Below, in pieces: positions 30,340 through 39,500 of a stretch of 64,000 bases of DNA (positions are counted from its first letter, which is position 1; each line of letters begins with the position of its first letter). The DNA is taken from contig JAHLKI010000026.1 in NCBI GenBank assembly GCA_025602905.1, positions 351,810 through 415,809 of the forward strand, written 5' to 3'. The translations under genes and the position numbers were made by a program. Source of the stretch: Phlyctochytrium arcticum (lineage: Eukaryota; Chytridiomycota; Chytridiomycetes; Chytridiales; Chytridiaceae). Under the pieces are notes generated by a model. The model saw only the letters and a list, made by a program, of their open reading frames with translations, ran no database searches and had not been told where the DNA came from.

Positions 30340-30620
30340 CTAGCTTTCCTATCCAAATCCTAGCTTTTTCATATTCGTACAGGGAACGTTTTTTGATAAA
30401 AAAAGCCTCTTCCCCTTCTCTTTATATTCTACCTAGCGTTCTAGCCCAAATAATACAAACTTTTTTACAGAAATGAAAAATAAATTTTTTTAAAAATAAA
30501 TTTGAATTTGTTTTCAATATTAGAACTACTTTTTTGAAAAATTGGGCTAGGAATTTAGAGCTTTTGAGAATCAGAAGGGGAAGCTTTCTTTTCCTTCCCG
30601 TTGCGAAAAAGTAACAATAG
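30340..30620. repeat. AT-rich dyad repeat, copy 1 (candidate replication origin)
   Basis: TCTAGCCCAAAT (about 30440-30451) and its complement ATTGGGCTAGGA (30541-30552) enclose a very A/T-rich core with AAATAAATTTTTTT runs. Multiple CTAGCTTTCC-type words and an AAGGGGAAGC...CTTCCCGTTGCG pair flank it. The same arrangement recurs at 34100-34430, so the pair brackets the primase-helicase region. Confidence 0.7.
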
Positions 30621-30624
30621 GATT

Positions 30625-31365
30625 CTAGCTGGAATTATAGAGATTCTCCATATAGCATATTTTACAATGAGTCTTCCATGTCTCTTCTTTTTTAATTGTG
30701 CCGCGACATTTCTGCGTCGGACATGGTTTTGTTTTACGTCTTGAATAAAGATCAGGTGTTGCAACTTGTGTCACTGGAATATTATTTAATATCTGCCAGC
30801 ATGGGGTACACATCTTTTTCCACCGAGTTGCCGCTGTCACCCCAAAGTACTTTTTACATCGAGAACACTGATTGTTGCACTTTTTACAATGAAGACATAT
30901 CTCACCAGGTTGAGACTTGTCGAAACGAATATGACAAATAAGACATGGTTTGGTCTTTGCTTTCAACTCATTGAATTTTTTCTGACAATCAGTTGCCTGT
31001 GATGCAGTCATGCATTTGTGGACGCAACAATTTCCCACAATCAACACTTTATCAGTCTCGTGGTTCTGTATTCGACAAATCTCACTAATTGGATGAGTAC
31101 AGATACATTTTGTTAAACCTCGCTCACAAGCCACGTCGAGAATCATCCACTCATTAAGAGCTTCTTCATATTCACTTGCTACAGAATGGTACACTAATGC
31201 TTGTTTGAACTTTTCCTCGTATGATCCGTGTAATACTAGCATTTCTGGTGACCTTAACTTAGGACACCAGAGTTTTTTGTCGCAAATTTGGTGGTGCGTT
31301 TGACAAACGCATTTTTGGTTCCTTCTGAATCGTAATGTAGGGTGTCCATACCGAGTTTTTGCCAT
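30625..31365 (-). CDS. Cysteine-rich multi-zinc-finger protein
   Basis: 246 aa with more than 25 cysteines: CVCQTHHQIC, CICTHPISEICRI (a viral-type zinc motif), CLICHIRF, LHCKKCNNQCSRCKKYFG, MCTPCW, CPTQKCRG and HCKICY. A nucleic-acid-binding or transcription role is likely. It overlaps by 107 bases, in a different frame, with the upstream HTH-like ORF at 31259-31495; the two may be one protein joined by a frameshift or splice, or two overlapping genes. Confidence 0.6.
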   Translation of the reverse strand: MAKTRYGHPTLRFRRNQKCVCQTHHQICDKKLWCPKLRSPEMLVLHGSYEEKFKQALVYHSVASEYEEALNEWMILDVACERGLTKCICTHPISEICRIQNHETDKVLIVGNCCVHKCMTASQATDCQKKFNELKAKTKPCLICHIRFDKSQPGEICLHCKKCNNQCSRCKKYFGVTAATRWKKMCTPCWQILNNIPVTQVATPDLYSRRKTKPCPTQKCRGTIKKEETWKTHCKICYMENLYNSS

Positions 31366-31495
31366 GTACGAGCTTCATAGCCGTATCTTTGCTGATATTC
31401 AACAGTTTTGCCAATTGCCGTATAGACGGTGCCGTAAACTCCTTTTCCAAATCAAATCGCCGCAATGTGGCAAAATACACAAATTCGGAATGCAT
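31259..31495 (-). CDS. Small helix-turn-helix-like ORF overlapping the zinc-finger gene
   Basis: 78 aa. APSIRQLAKLLNISKDTAMKLVHG has the pattern of a helix-turn-helix. Right after that the overlapping frame begins with its own methionine, and the remaining ~30 residues of this ORF look unstructured. It is divergent from the primase-helicase gene. Either a short regulator or the N-terminal domain of the zinc-finger protein. Confidence 0.4.
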   Translation of the reverse strand: MHSEFVYFATLRRFDLEKEFTAPSIRQLAKLLNISKDTAMKLVHGKNSVWTPYITIQKEPKMRLSNAPPNLRQKTLVS

Positions 31496-31619
31496 GGTTG
31501 TGTCTTATTACTTCATATATCAATAATTTTTCATGTACTGCGTTTGGGACATCTATCTTTATTTTTTTTTATATAAACTTCAAGTAAAGTCCGGCGTCCT
31601 AATCTTCGTACACTACAAA

Positions 31620-34067
31620 ATGGCTCAAACTCAACTCTTCAAATACGCCAAAAAGATGCATGCTCATGATAGAGCGTTCATTCCCATTCCCGCTTCTCCA
31701 GAAAATAAGATGCCTATCGGTAAATGGAGCCAGGGGAACTATGTATTCGAAAAAGACTTTAGGAAGCGAGAGAGATCAGACTGTAACTTGGCGTTGATTA
31801 TTAATGATCAGTATATTGTACTCGATATAGACAACAAACCGCCTGCTACTAGAAGCAAAACAAACAAATATTCTGAACGTACTGGTGTTGAAGATTTCCA
31901 AGATTTGGTGGGACAAAATGAGCATCTGCCCTCCACTCTCAGTGTTACAACTCCCTCGGGTGGCAAGCACTACTATTTTAGACTTACCGGTTCAGAAAAT
32001 GAGGCATTATTGAAAAACTGGGCTGTATGCATGACACTTGATGAGAAACTTATAGCCGTCGATGTTCGCAAGCAAGGGGGCATTGTGGCCTGCCCCCCTT
32101 CCAAGAAAAATGCACGATTGTATACTTGGGATGATTCAAACCAAGAATACAGGAAGGACATGGCGCCCCTTCCGAAATGGATCCTTGATAATATCCTGTC
32201 AACCATGAAAAAAGCAAAGAAGCATTTTGAATCACAAGAATTTACATCTGTTCCAGTAGCTAACACTAGTCTCACTGATGAAGATGTAATCCTATTCAAG
32301 GAGAGTGAATACTACCAAGACCATTTTCAAATTGATAAGAGTGTTAATAGTAACTGTGTCTTTCTGATCACCGCTACTAAACCATACGATTGCAAAGTGT
32401 GTAAACGAAAGCACAACAAGAACAGCAACCATCCGTTTATAGTGAGACACAATGGAGTGCTTAGATTTGTTTGTCGCTCAGGTCCCGGGAATAATGTGGT
32501 CATTGATAAAGATTACCTTGCTATGTGGAACGCGTTCGATGACAAAGTTGCCAAGAAATTAGTAGAGGGTGGAGATTGTAGCGATCAGGCTTTGTCTAAA
32601 GCCTTGTGTGAACTATGTGAGAATAAAGTATACCCCTGTACAGTGCGATCAAAATGGCAGCATTTTAACCCCAAGATCGGTATTTGGCAGGAACAGTACC
32701 ATACTTATATATTACGGCCTTATTTTGACAAACTTGCTCAGAGTTTAAATCAACTGGGATTCATTTGTAATAAACTTCATGATGAGGCTAACGATGATAC
32801 AACTAGGGCAATTTGGTCCAATAGAAGTAAATGTGCCAAATCAAGCGAATTCAGTGTCAAAACTACCAAAACTAAAACAGGCATCATTCAGGCCTTGTAT
32901 GAACTCATTGGCGACATGAATGTGGCTGACAACTTCAATGCCTTCCCCCAGAATCTTCATTTTACTAATGGTGTGTTTGATTTGAAGAAAGGAATATTCC
33001 GAGATTCTGAACCAACCGATTATTCTACTATGTCTACTAAATTGGAATATAAACCTTATGAAAAGCATGCTCAAGTCAAGAAGGACATTATCCACAAATT
33101 TCTCGATGATTTCACTTGTCATCGAGAGGATTTGAAACGCTTTATATTAAAAGTATTGGCATCGATATTGGACAGGCTGAGTGTAGATCAGTTGCTATTC
33201 TTGTTTCATGGATATGGATCAAATGCAAAATCTCTATTAGCCAAACTCATTCGAATGGCATGTGGTGATTATAGCGCCCCTATCTCGAGCGCATTAGTAT
33301 CTAAGCCAACCGTTAACGCACAAGCAGCGACTCCCGCCTTAGTAGCAATGAAACATATTCGAAGCGGGATCTTGACGGAATTGGAGCAAAAGTCATTATA
33401 TACTGAGTTTCTAAAGTTAATTTGCAGTGGGGATGAAACCAGCGCACGAAGTTTGTATGACGGCAAAATGGAGGCTATTAAGCTCGCGGTCGTTCCTCTC
33501 ATCATGTTGAATTCTCTACCTGTGATTCACGATAACACAAAAGGATTTTGGCGCCGTGTTGTTGTCATCCCATGCGAAGCACAATTCGAAATGGAACCTG
33601 ACTCAAAGGATCCCAAACAGATGAAAATCATCGCTGGTTTTGAGGAGAAATTATTGGATTGTGCAGATACGTTTGTCGCATTACTTGTCGATGTGTATCT
33701 AAACGAATACAGGAATGAAGGGATCAAAGTTAATGTACAGCCTCAAATTGTACGTGATGCACATGACAAATACCAAATGTCACAAAACATCTCTTTAGCA
33801 TTTGAACAAAGTGCATTGATTAAGGCTGAAGGAGAATACGTGGGTGTTACTCATCTGAATTCACTGTTTAGATCCTATTGCAAAAATGCTGGGGCAGACT
33901 GTAATCAAACTACAATTAGTATCTTGCATGAACACATGGACCGGCTTTCCCCACCTGCAAATAAGACGAGACAGATTTGGATAGCAGGTGTAGGTGAAGA
34001 CGAGACTGGAAAGAACGTAAAAGGATGGGTTGGATATAGAGTGAATCCGGATTTTGTCACTGATTAG
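31620..34067 (+). CDS. Primase-polymerase / SF3 helicase fusion (D5-like)
   Basis: 815 aa from ATG 31620 (the frame opens at 31533). N-terminal AEP-type prim-pol domain: YIVLDIDNK with D69 and D71, TPSGGKHYYF with H117, and VDVRKQGGIVACPPS. A CKVCKRKHNKNSNHPF zinc-like motif lies around 260. The C-terminal half is a D5/SF3 helicase: Walker A HGYGSNAKS near 530, CSGDETSARSLYDGK, sensor PLIMLNSLP and GFWRRVVVIP. It would prime and unwind viral DNA, and is the only replication enzyme of the inner element. An AT-rich dyad repeat flanks it on each side. Confidence 0.93.
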   Translation: MAQTQLFKYAKKMHAHDRAFIPIPASPENKMPIGKWSQGNYVFEKDFRKRERSDCNLALIINDQYIVLDIDNKPPATRSKTNKYSERTGVEDFQDLVGQNEHLPSTLSVTTPSGGKHYYFRLTGSENEALLKNWAVCMTLDEKLIAVDVRKQGGIVACPPSKKNARLYTWDDSNQEYRKDMAPLPKWILDNILSTMKKAKKHFESQEFTSVPVANTSLTDEDVILFKESEYYQDHFQIDKSVNSNCVFLITATKPYDCKVCKRKHNKNSNHPFIVRHNGVLRFVCRSGPGNNVVIDKDYLAMWNAFDDKVAKKLVEGGDCSDQALSKALCELCENKVYPCTVRSKWQHFNPKIGIWQEQYHTYILRPYFDKLAQSLNQLGFICNKLHDEANDDTTRAIWSNRSKCAKSSEFSVKTTKTKTGIIQALYELIGDMNVADNFNAFPQNLHFTNGVFDLKKGIFRDSEPTDYSTMSTKLEYKPYEKHAQVKKDIIHKFLDDFTCHREDLKRFILKVLASILDRLSVDQLLFLFHGYGSNAKSLLAKLIRMACGDYSAPISSALVSKPTVNAQAATPALVAMKHIRSGILTELEQKSLYTEFLKLICSGDETSARSLYDGKMEAIKLAVVPLIMLNSLPVIHDNTKGFWRRVVVIPCEAQFEMEPDSKDPKQMKIIAGFEEKLLDCADTFVALLVDVYLNEYRNEGIKVNVQPQIVRDAHDKYQMSQNISLAFEQSALIKAEGEYVGVTHLNSLFRSYCKNAGADCNQTTISILHEHMDRLSPPANKTRQIWIAGVGEDETGKNVKGWVGYRVNPDFVTD

Positions 34068-34099
34068 GTGGTTTCCCCCTTTCTGCTGCCTTCTTTTCT

Positions 34100-34430
34100 G
34101 AATACAGATGTTCTAGCCAGTTCTAGCCAAATCTAGCGCAACTCTAGCTTTCCTCTTTTTTGCTTCCCGTAACGTTTTTCTCTTTTACCGTTTCGTTTTA
34201 TATTACATACTAGCTTTCTAGCCCAAATTTAAGGTATAAAATATAAGATTTAGAATGAAAAAAAAATTTTTTTTTTAACTTTGATTCTCATTTACGAAAA
34301 GGTTTTGTTGAAATTTGGGCTAGGAATTTAAGGCCTTTGAAATTCAGAACGGGAAGCTTTTTTTTCAATCACATTTGCTTCCCGTTGCGAATATGAAAAA
34401 AGATAGGATCCTAGCTAGAAAATCGCGCTT
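34100..34430. repeat. AT-rich dyad repeat, copy 2 (candidate replication origin)
   Basis: TTCTAGCCCAAATTT (34216-34230) and its complement AAATTTGGGCTAGGA (34311-34325) enclose an A-run/T-run core. Flanks contain TTCTAGCCAGTTCTAGCC, CTTCCCGTAACG and GAACGGGAAGC...GCTTCCCGTTGCG. It corresponds part by part to 30340-30620. No gene is visible within it. Confidence 0.7.
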
Positions 34431-34505
34431 ACCTATCAAATAAGGATCGACCCGTCCCGACTTGATAGGGGTCATTTTTTTGGTTGAATACAAATAAAGC
34501 AAGAA

Positions 34506-35306
34506 ATGAAGCCATTCGTACCATATGTTGGTTCAAAGACAAAAATCATGAAGCACATTGATGCGAAGCTACCCCCAGTCATTAATCGGTACTTTGAACC
34601 ATTTGTAGGAGGTGGAAGTGTTCTGTTTCACGTAGCAGAAAAGTACCAAATGAATATAAAGCAGTATTTCATCAATGACAAGGATGATGATTTGATAAAC
34701 TTGTATCTCTCCATAAAAGAAGACGCGAAAGAATTGCTGCTTTCCCCGTTTGCAAAAGACAAAGGTTCATTCATAAAATATGTAGAAATATTCAACAATG
34801 ATGTAGAGCTGAATACCATAAAGAGAAGCGCGCTATATTTGTATCTGTTGAAACTGTCATTCAACAACAATTTGAAGCACAAGAATGGTAGGATTCATCC
34901 GACGTATTCCGCGAGAAACGCTGCTGCAAAAAAGATTTACAATCCGGACCACATTGAAGGAATTGCGCCATTTCTACAACAAGTGAATATTTTCAATCTG
35001 GACTATATCTTATTCATCAAACGTTTCTCCTTTGAGAAAAATGATTTTGTGTTTCTCGACCCGCCCTACAATGTAGCATCTGTGAATGAATACTACAGCT
35101 CGACATTCCAAGAAAAAAATTACAATGAATTACTAGCTCTATGTGACGACTTGCATCAAGCAGGTGTTAACTGGATGTTGACCCTAGATAGCAGTGAGAT
35201 TCATAAGCGTCGGTTTGCCAAGTACAATATTCACGAATACGACAGACATTCGTTCATATCAAATGGGAGAAACAAGGATAAGGAAATCATCATAACAAAT
35301 TACTAG
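34506..35306 (+). CDS. dam: Dam-type DNA adenine-N6 methyltransferase (D12 class)
   Basis: 266 aa, close to the usual ~270 of Dam/DpnM enzymes. N-terminal KPFVPYVGSKTKI and FEPFVGGGSVLF form the SAM-binding region, FLDPPYNV near 185 is the catalytic DPPY, and LALCDDLHQAGVNWMLT follows as in the family. Methylates adenine in a short DNA site, possibly GATC; the site cannot be read from the sequence. It precedes the C5 methyltransferase by 12 bases. No cognate restriction endonuclease was seen. Confidence 0.92.
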   Translation: MKPFVPYVGSKTKIMKHIDAKLPPVINRYFEPFVGGGSVLFHVAEKYQMNIKQYFINDKDDDLINLYLSIKEDAKELLLSPFAKDKGSFIKYVEIFNNDVELNTIKRSALYLYLLKLSFNNNLKHKNGRIHPTYSARNAAAKKIYNPDHIEGIAPFLQQVNIFNLDYILFIKRFSFEKNDFVFLDPPYNVASVNEYYSSTFQEKNYNELLALCDDLHQAGVNWMLTLDSSEIHKRRFAKYNIHEYDRHSFISNGRNKDKEIIITNY

Positions 35307-35318
35307 TGTACATGTCAA

Positions 35319-36239
35319 ATGAGAGTAGCTACGGATTTTTCAGGTATCGAAGCTCCTATTGTTGCATTACAGCAACTAGGTGTAGAATATTCACATGAAT
35401 GGAGTTGCGAAATAGATGCCAAATGCCGCAAAATGATACAATCGAATCATTCACCAAAACGTTTGTTTGAGGATATCACGACGCGAGATCATAGTCAGTT
35501 ACCAGAAATAGACGTCTATGTAGCCGGTTTTCCGTGCCAATCATTTTCCGGTCTGAAAGCTCTGAATCAGAGAATACCCGAAAACCACGATTCCATTAGA
35601 AGCAATCTTTCAATTCATTGTATTCAAACGATTCAATTAAAAAAGCCCAAAATATTCATTCTGGAAAACGTCCCTCGCTTCAAAACATTTATGAATGGCG
35701 AAAAGTTCAACAATCTGCTTGCGGAGTTAAACAGAGATGACGAATATTCGATTCATCATGCTATTCTGAATACCAAAGACTACGGCATTCCTCAAAATAG
35801 ACACCGCTTGTATATAGTTGGAATACGGAAAGACTGTCAAACGAAACCATTTGAATTTCCCCAACCATTCCTGCCTCGACCATTATCAACATTTTTAGAT
35901 ACAACAATAAACGAATTTCTACCACTAGACAAGTATCCGAGACGACTTTTAGAAAGGTTACCAGTGGATCGCAAAAACAAACTCTACGCCGTGAAGCATA
36001 GAGGTGGTGAAGGAATATTTGAACAATGCGCGCCATGTATTACAACAAGCTGTTCTATATTCGTCACTCAATTGAATCGAGACTTGACTCCACGCGAAAA
36101 GTTCACCCTACAAGGATTCTCAGTAATTGATACAAACATTGTAGTATCAGACAGCGTCTTGGCGAAACAAGCTGGAAACACAATGAGCGTCAATGTTCTC
36201 AAGGCTTTGTTTGTTTCCGTATTCGATTGTATTCAATGA
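35319..36239 (+). CDS. dcm: DNA cytosine-C5 methyltransferase
   Basis: 306 aa with motifs in normal order: DFSGIEAPIVAL (I), GFPCQSFSG with the catalytic Cys near 73 (IV), LENVPRF (VI), YGIPQNRHRLYIVGIR (VIII), TPREKFTLQGF (IX) and QAGNTMSVNV (X). Short target-recognition region, as in small bacterial/viral enzymes. Co-oriented with the adenine methyltransferase, with only 12 bases between them. Likely modifies viral DNA, or host chromatin at integration sites (inference). Confidence 0.95.
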   Translation: MRVATDFSGIEAPIVALQQLGVEYSHEWSCEIDAKCRKMIQSNHSPKRLFEDITTRDHSQLPEIDVYVAGFPCQSFSGLKALNQRIPENHDSIRSNLSIHCIQTIQLKKPKIFILENVPRFKTFMNGEKFNNLLAELNRDDEYSIHHAILNTKDYGIPQNRHRLYIVGIRKDCQTKPFEFPQPFLPRPLSTFLDTTINEFLPLDKYPRRLLERLPVDRKNKLYAVKHRGGEGIFEQCAPCITTSCSIFVTQLNRDLTPREKFTLQGFSVIDTNIVVSDSVLAKQAGNTMSVNVLKALFVSVFDCIQ

Positions 36240-36290
36240 GACGCATTTGTGTAAATATTGTAAATAAACTTGTTTCTAAAATGTAAAACC

Positions 36291-36488
36291 ATGGACGTTC
36301 TACAAAAATTGGATAAGATGTCAGAGGAAGATCAAATCAACTATTTGGAAGAAATAGAAGGTACTGAAATTGGCGACAAAGTTGCCAAGCTTGCTAAGCA
36401 TGTGATGGAATACGTTAATGCAACCCAAAACAAGCGACAACCCAAGACGCCCGAGAAACCTAAGTCTAAAATAGTGACGTTTGATTGA
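36291..36488 (+). CDS. 65-aa acidic/basic bipartite small protein
   Basis: Starts at ATG 36291 (AAACC before it) and ends 32 bases before the fiber start. The N-terminus is helical and acidic (KMSEEDQINYLEEIEG), the C-terminus basic and Pro-rich (KTPEKPKSKIVTF). No known domain. Likely co-transcribed with the fiber. Confidence 0.5.
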   Translation: MDVLQKLDKMSEEDQINYLEEIEGTEIGDKVAKLAKHVMEYVNATQNKRQPKTPEKPKSKIVTFD

Positions 36489-36520
36489 ATGATTAGAATT
36501 TGTGTACAATAAGTAATAAG

Positions 36521-39500
36521 ATGAGTGGGTTAAATTCAAGATCCGCAAATGGATTGAGAAATCTTAATAGCACGATTATATCCGACAGCTTCATCTCGGG
36601 AGAGCTAAAAGGAGACGAATATAGTAGTATCAATGTCGCAAAACTATCGAATACTAATGGCGAAATGAAGGTAAACTCCGTCTCAAGTCAGTCACCACTT
36701 TCAACCAGTCTTTCCAAGGGGGAGGCAACCACCTCCTTGAATATAGATCCTCATCGACTGAATATAACAGAAGATAATCTTCTAACCACAATTGATCCCT
36801 CTTATGAGGTTCCGCTTTCATGTGAAGAAAATGACTCAAACAATGGACGGTCCATAGCTCTTTTGATTGATGAAGAGACATTATTCGTTAATCAAGATAA
36901 TCAATTACAAGCAAGGAAACAGGATCCACCTGAATTGAACAGTCCGCTCTTTTACAATGACGATGACCAAATAGAGTTGCGTTACGCTAGCCATTTCAAT
37001 GATGACGAGGGAATCCTCGATTTGGACGGTTCAATATTCAAAAAGGGTCTCTCTTTGAAAATAGCAGAACCATTTTCATTCAATTCCCTAAACAGCCATC
37101 GCCTCACTCTGAATATAGATGATGATACACTGGACATCGATGATGGAAAATTGACCGCTCGAATTCCAGAGCGCATGTCCTTCATTGAACCACTCGATGA
37201 AGTCGATAATGTTGTCCGCCTGAATATAGATGAAGATTCTCTTCAAATTGATGACGGAAAATTGAAAGCCAGAAAACAGGACGCGACCACTCTATTAAAG
37301 GGTGCAGGAGCAATCTCTGTATACAAAGATCCATTAGAGTCGCTTGATTCAGCACTTGTAAAACTCCAGGTCGACCATGAAAATTTTCAGCAGACGGGAA
37401 ACAAGTTAGCATTCCGTTCAACTGGTATTGGTGAAATTCCATATGATTCAGGAATTTCAGGTTTGAATAGAACTAGTGACTTTACGTATTCAGAGACACT
37501 CAATGAACTCAATGTTGGACATGTGAATCTTCAACCCAATTTAAACCCAAGCGACTATGAAGCGGTAACTGCCGAATACGTGAAGGGTGTTTACCAGGGA
37601 AGTGGAGCAGTTGTGATTCGAGACCAAGTGGTTGAATTGAATACTGACGCGAGTTTAGCGGTTGATACAAACTTTAATCTTGGTGTGAATGCATCGCCAC
37701 TAGTCGATAATAGTACTATACGTGTGAACTCTCAAGGTAAGATTGCTTCTGGTCTGTTGTTTCAACAAGCAAATGGGTTGGGCATTAATGGCAATGATGT
37801 TTTTCTTGATTTACAGACAAGTGGCAATTTGGAATACGATGGTTCAGTGTTGACTGATACTAGAACATTTTCAAATGGCCTTCATGAAAATTCAAGTCAT
37901 GAAGTCTCCTTGGATTTGAGTGTTTCTGGCGCATTAGAAATGAATTCTACTAAAACGAATATCACAGAGAATCTCACTGCTTCCAATGGAATCACACGAA
38001 TTGGTAATGAGTTTAAAGGTTCTTATAGCGCGGGAAATAACATCTCTATATCAGGTTCAACTATATCATGTACATATCAACCAGAAGCTGAACAGCCTTA
38101 TGTAGGTGGAAACGGTATTTCAGTGGTTGGCAAGACGATTTCGAATACGCTAAATATTCTTTCCGGTAGCGGTATAATCGTGACGGGTGGTCCTGGTGGA
38201 CCCTACACGATTTCAAGTATTGATACACTGACTCAAGAAAAAGCAGAAGATTCTCCAACTGAGGAAACTACTGAGGGGAGTGAGGGGAGAGTTTTGCAGA
38301 ATAATGGAGGCGATATTATTCAGGTTACTGGCGGATTGGCCGGTGGATTGGCTGGACTTGGCGGAATATTGGGAGGTGCTGGTGTGGTGGGGACTGCAAG
38401 TTCTGCTATAGGCGCTATTGGAGGTGCAGGGGGGTTACTGGGTGGAGCGGCTGCAACTGGAGGTTTTTTTAGTCTATTCGGTAGGAAGCGCGAGCGTAAA
38501 GAAGACACTAATGGTGATCCAATTTTAGATTCTGATGGAAATATTGACTTAGAACCCGGTGCTAATGTGGTTATCGTAACGATGCCAGATAATACCGGAT
38601 GTGATGCAACGAGGCTTCTCTTTGATAAACCGCCTCCATGTTCTTGGCTAGGTATCACATCTGAATATAAACAGCAGGCCGTGAATCTCGAAATTTTACG
38701 AGAATACGATTCAGAAGTGATACAATCGAATACTTTGAGTCTCGTCTCTCAACTAGTGAATCCAATAACTGATCTTATAGATACACAACAGGCATTGCTA
38801 GAGTCACTCGATACAAATTTGAACATTAATTACCAGACGAAAATAAGTGATACAAACAAGATTCCGTATAGTCTTGTTAGTGGAACTCCCGACTTGAGTG
38901 TATATTTGAATAGGAGTACTGACTTGTCGAATATAAATGCCAACATTGCCACAAAAGTGAATCAGAGTGTTTATGATACAGACAAAACTTCTTTAAACAA
39001 TCGATTTGTACCCATTGAAACAAAGTTGAGTGGTTACGATAATCTTGTTACAAGCAAGCAATTTACTTTGAATGTAGGTGCAGGAAATCAACCAAATTCC
39101 ATCATTGTCAATGCACCTTCAACAGCAACAGCCGGCAATGGTATTCTTCTTATGAATAATGCAGCGTCTAGCACGCAATGGGGCTTGTATCATGCGGGAT
39201 CCACTGGAACGCAGAATCTATCAAACGGCTCAATAGGCTTCTACAATTTTACTCTGGCGTCTCATATTCTGCAATTGAGACCAGATGGTCAAGTTTCTGT
39301 AACTACTGTCACCGATGCTACTAGTACGACGACAGGGGCGATGCGTATTCATGGCGGTTTGGGTGTCGCGAAGAAAGTATGGGCCAATGCAATACAATCA
39401 GTTGATGCTACTTTTACTGGTAATGTGACAGTAATTGAACCTACTTTGAATACAAACCCTGCAACTAAACTATATGTAGATACAGGTTTAGGTTTAAAGG

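Noticed and set aside
34506..36239. A complete restriction-modification system
   Set aside because: Two methyltransferases are clear, but no neighbouring ORF shows endonuclease motifs, so only orphan methyltransferases are supported.
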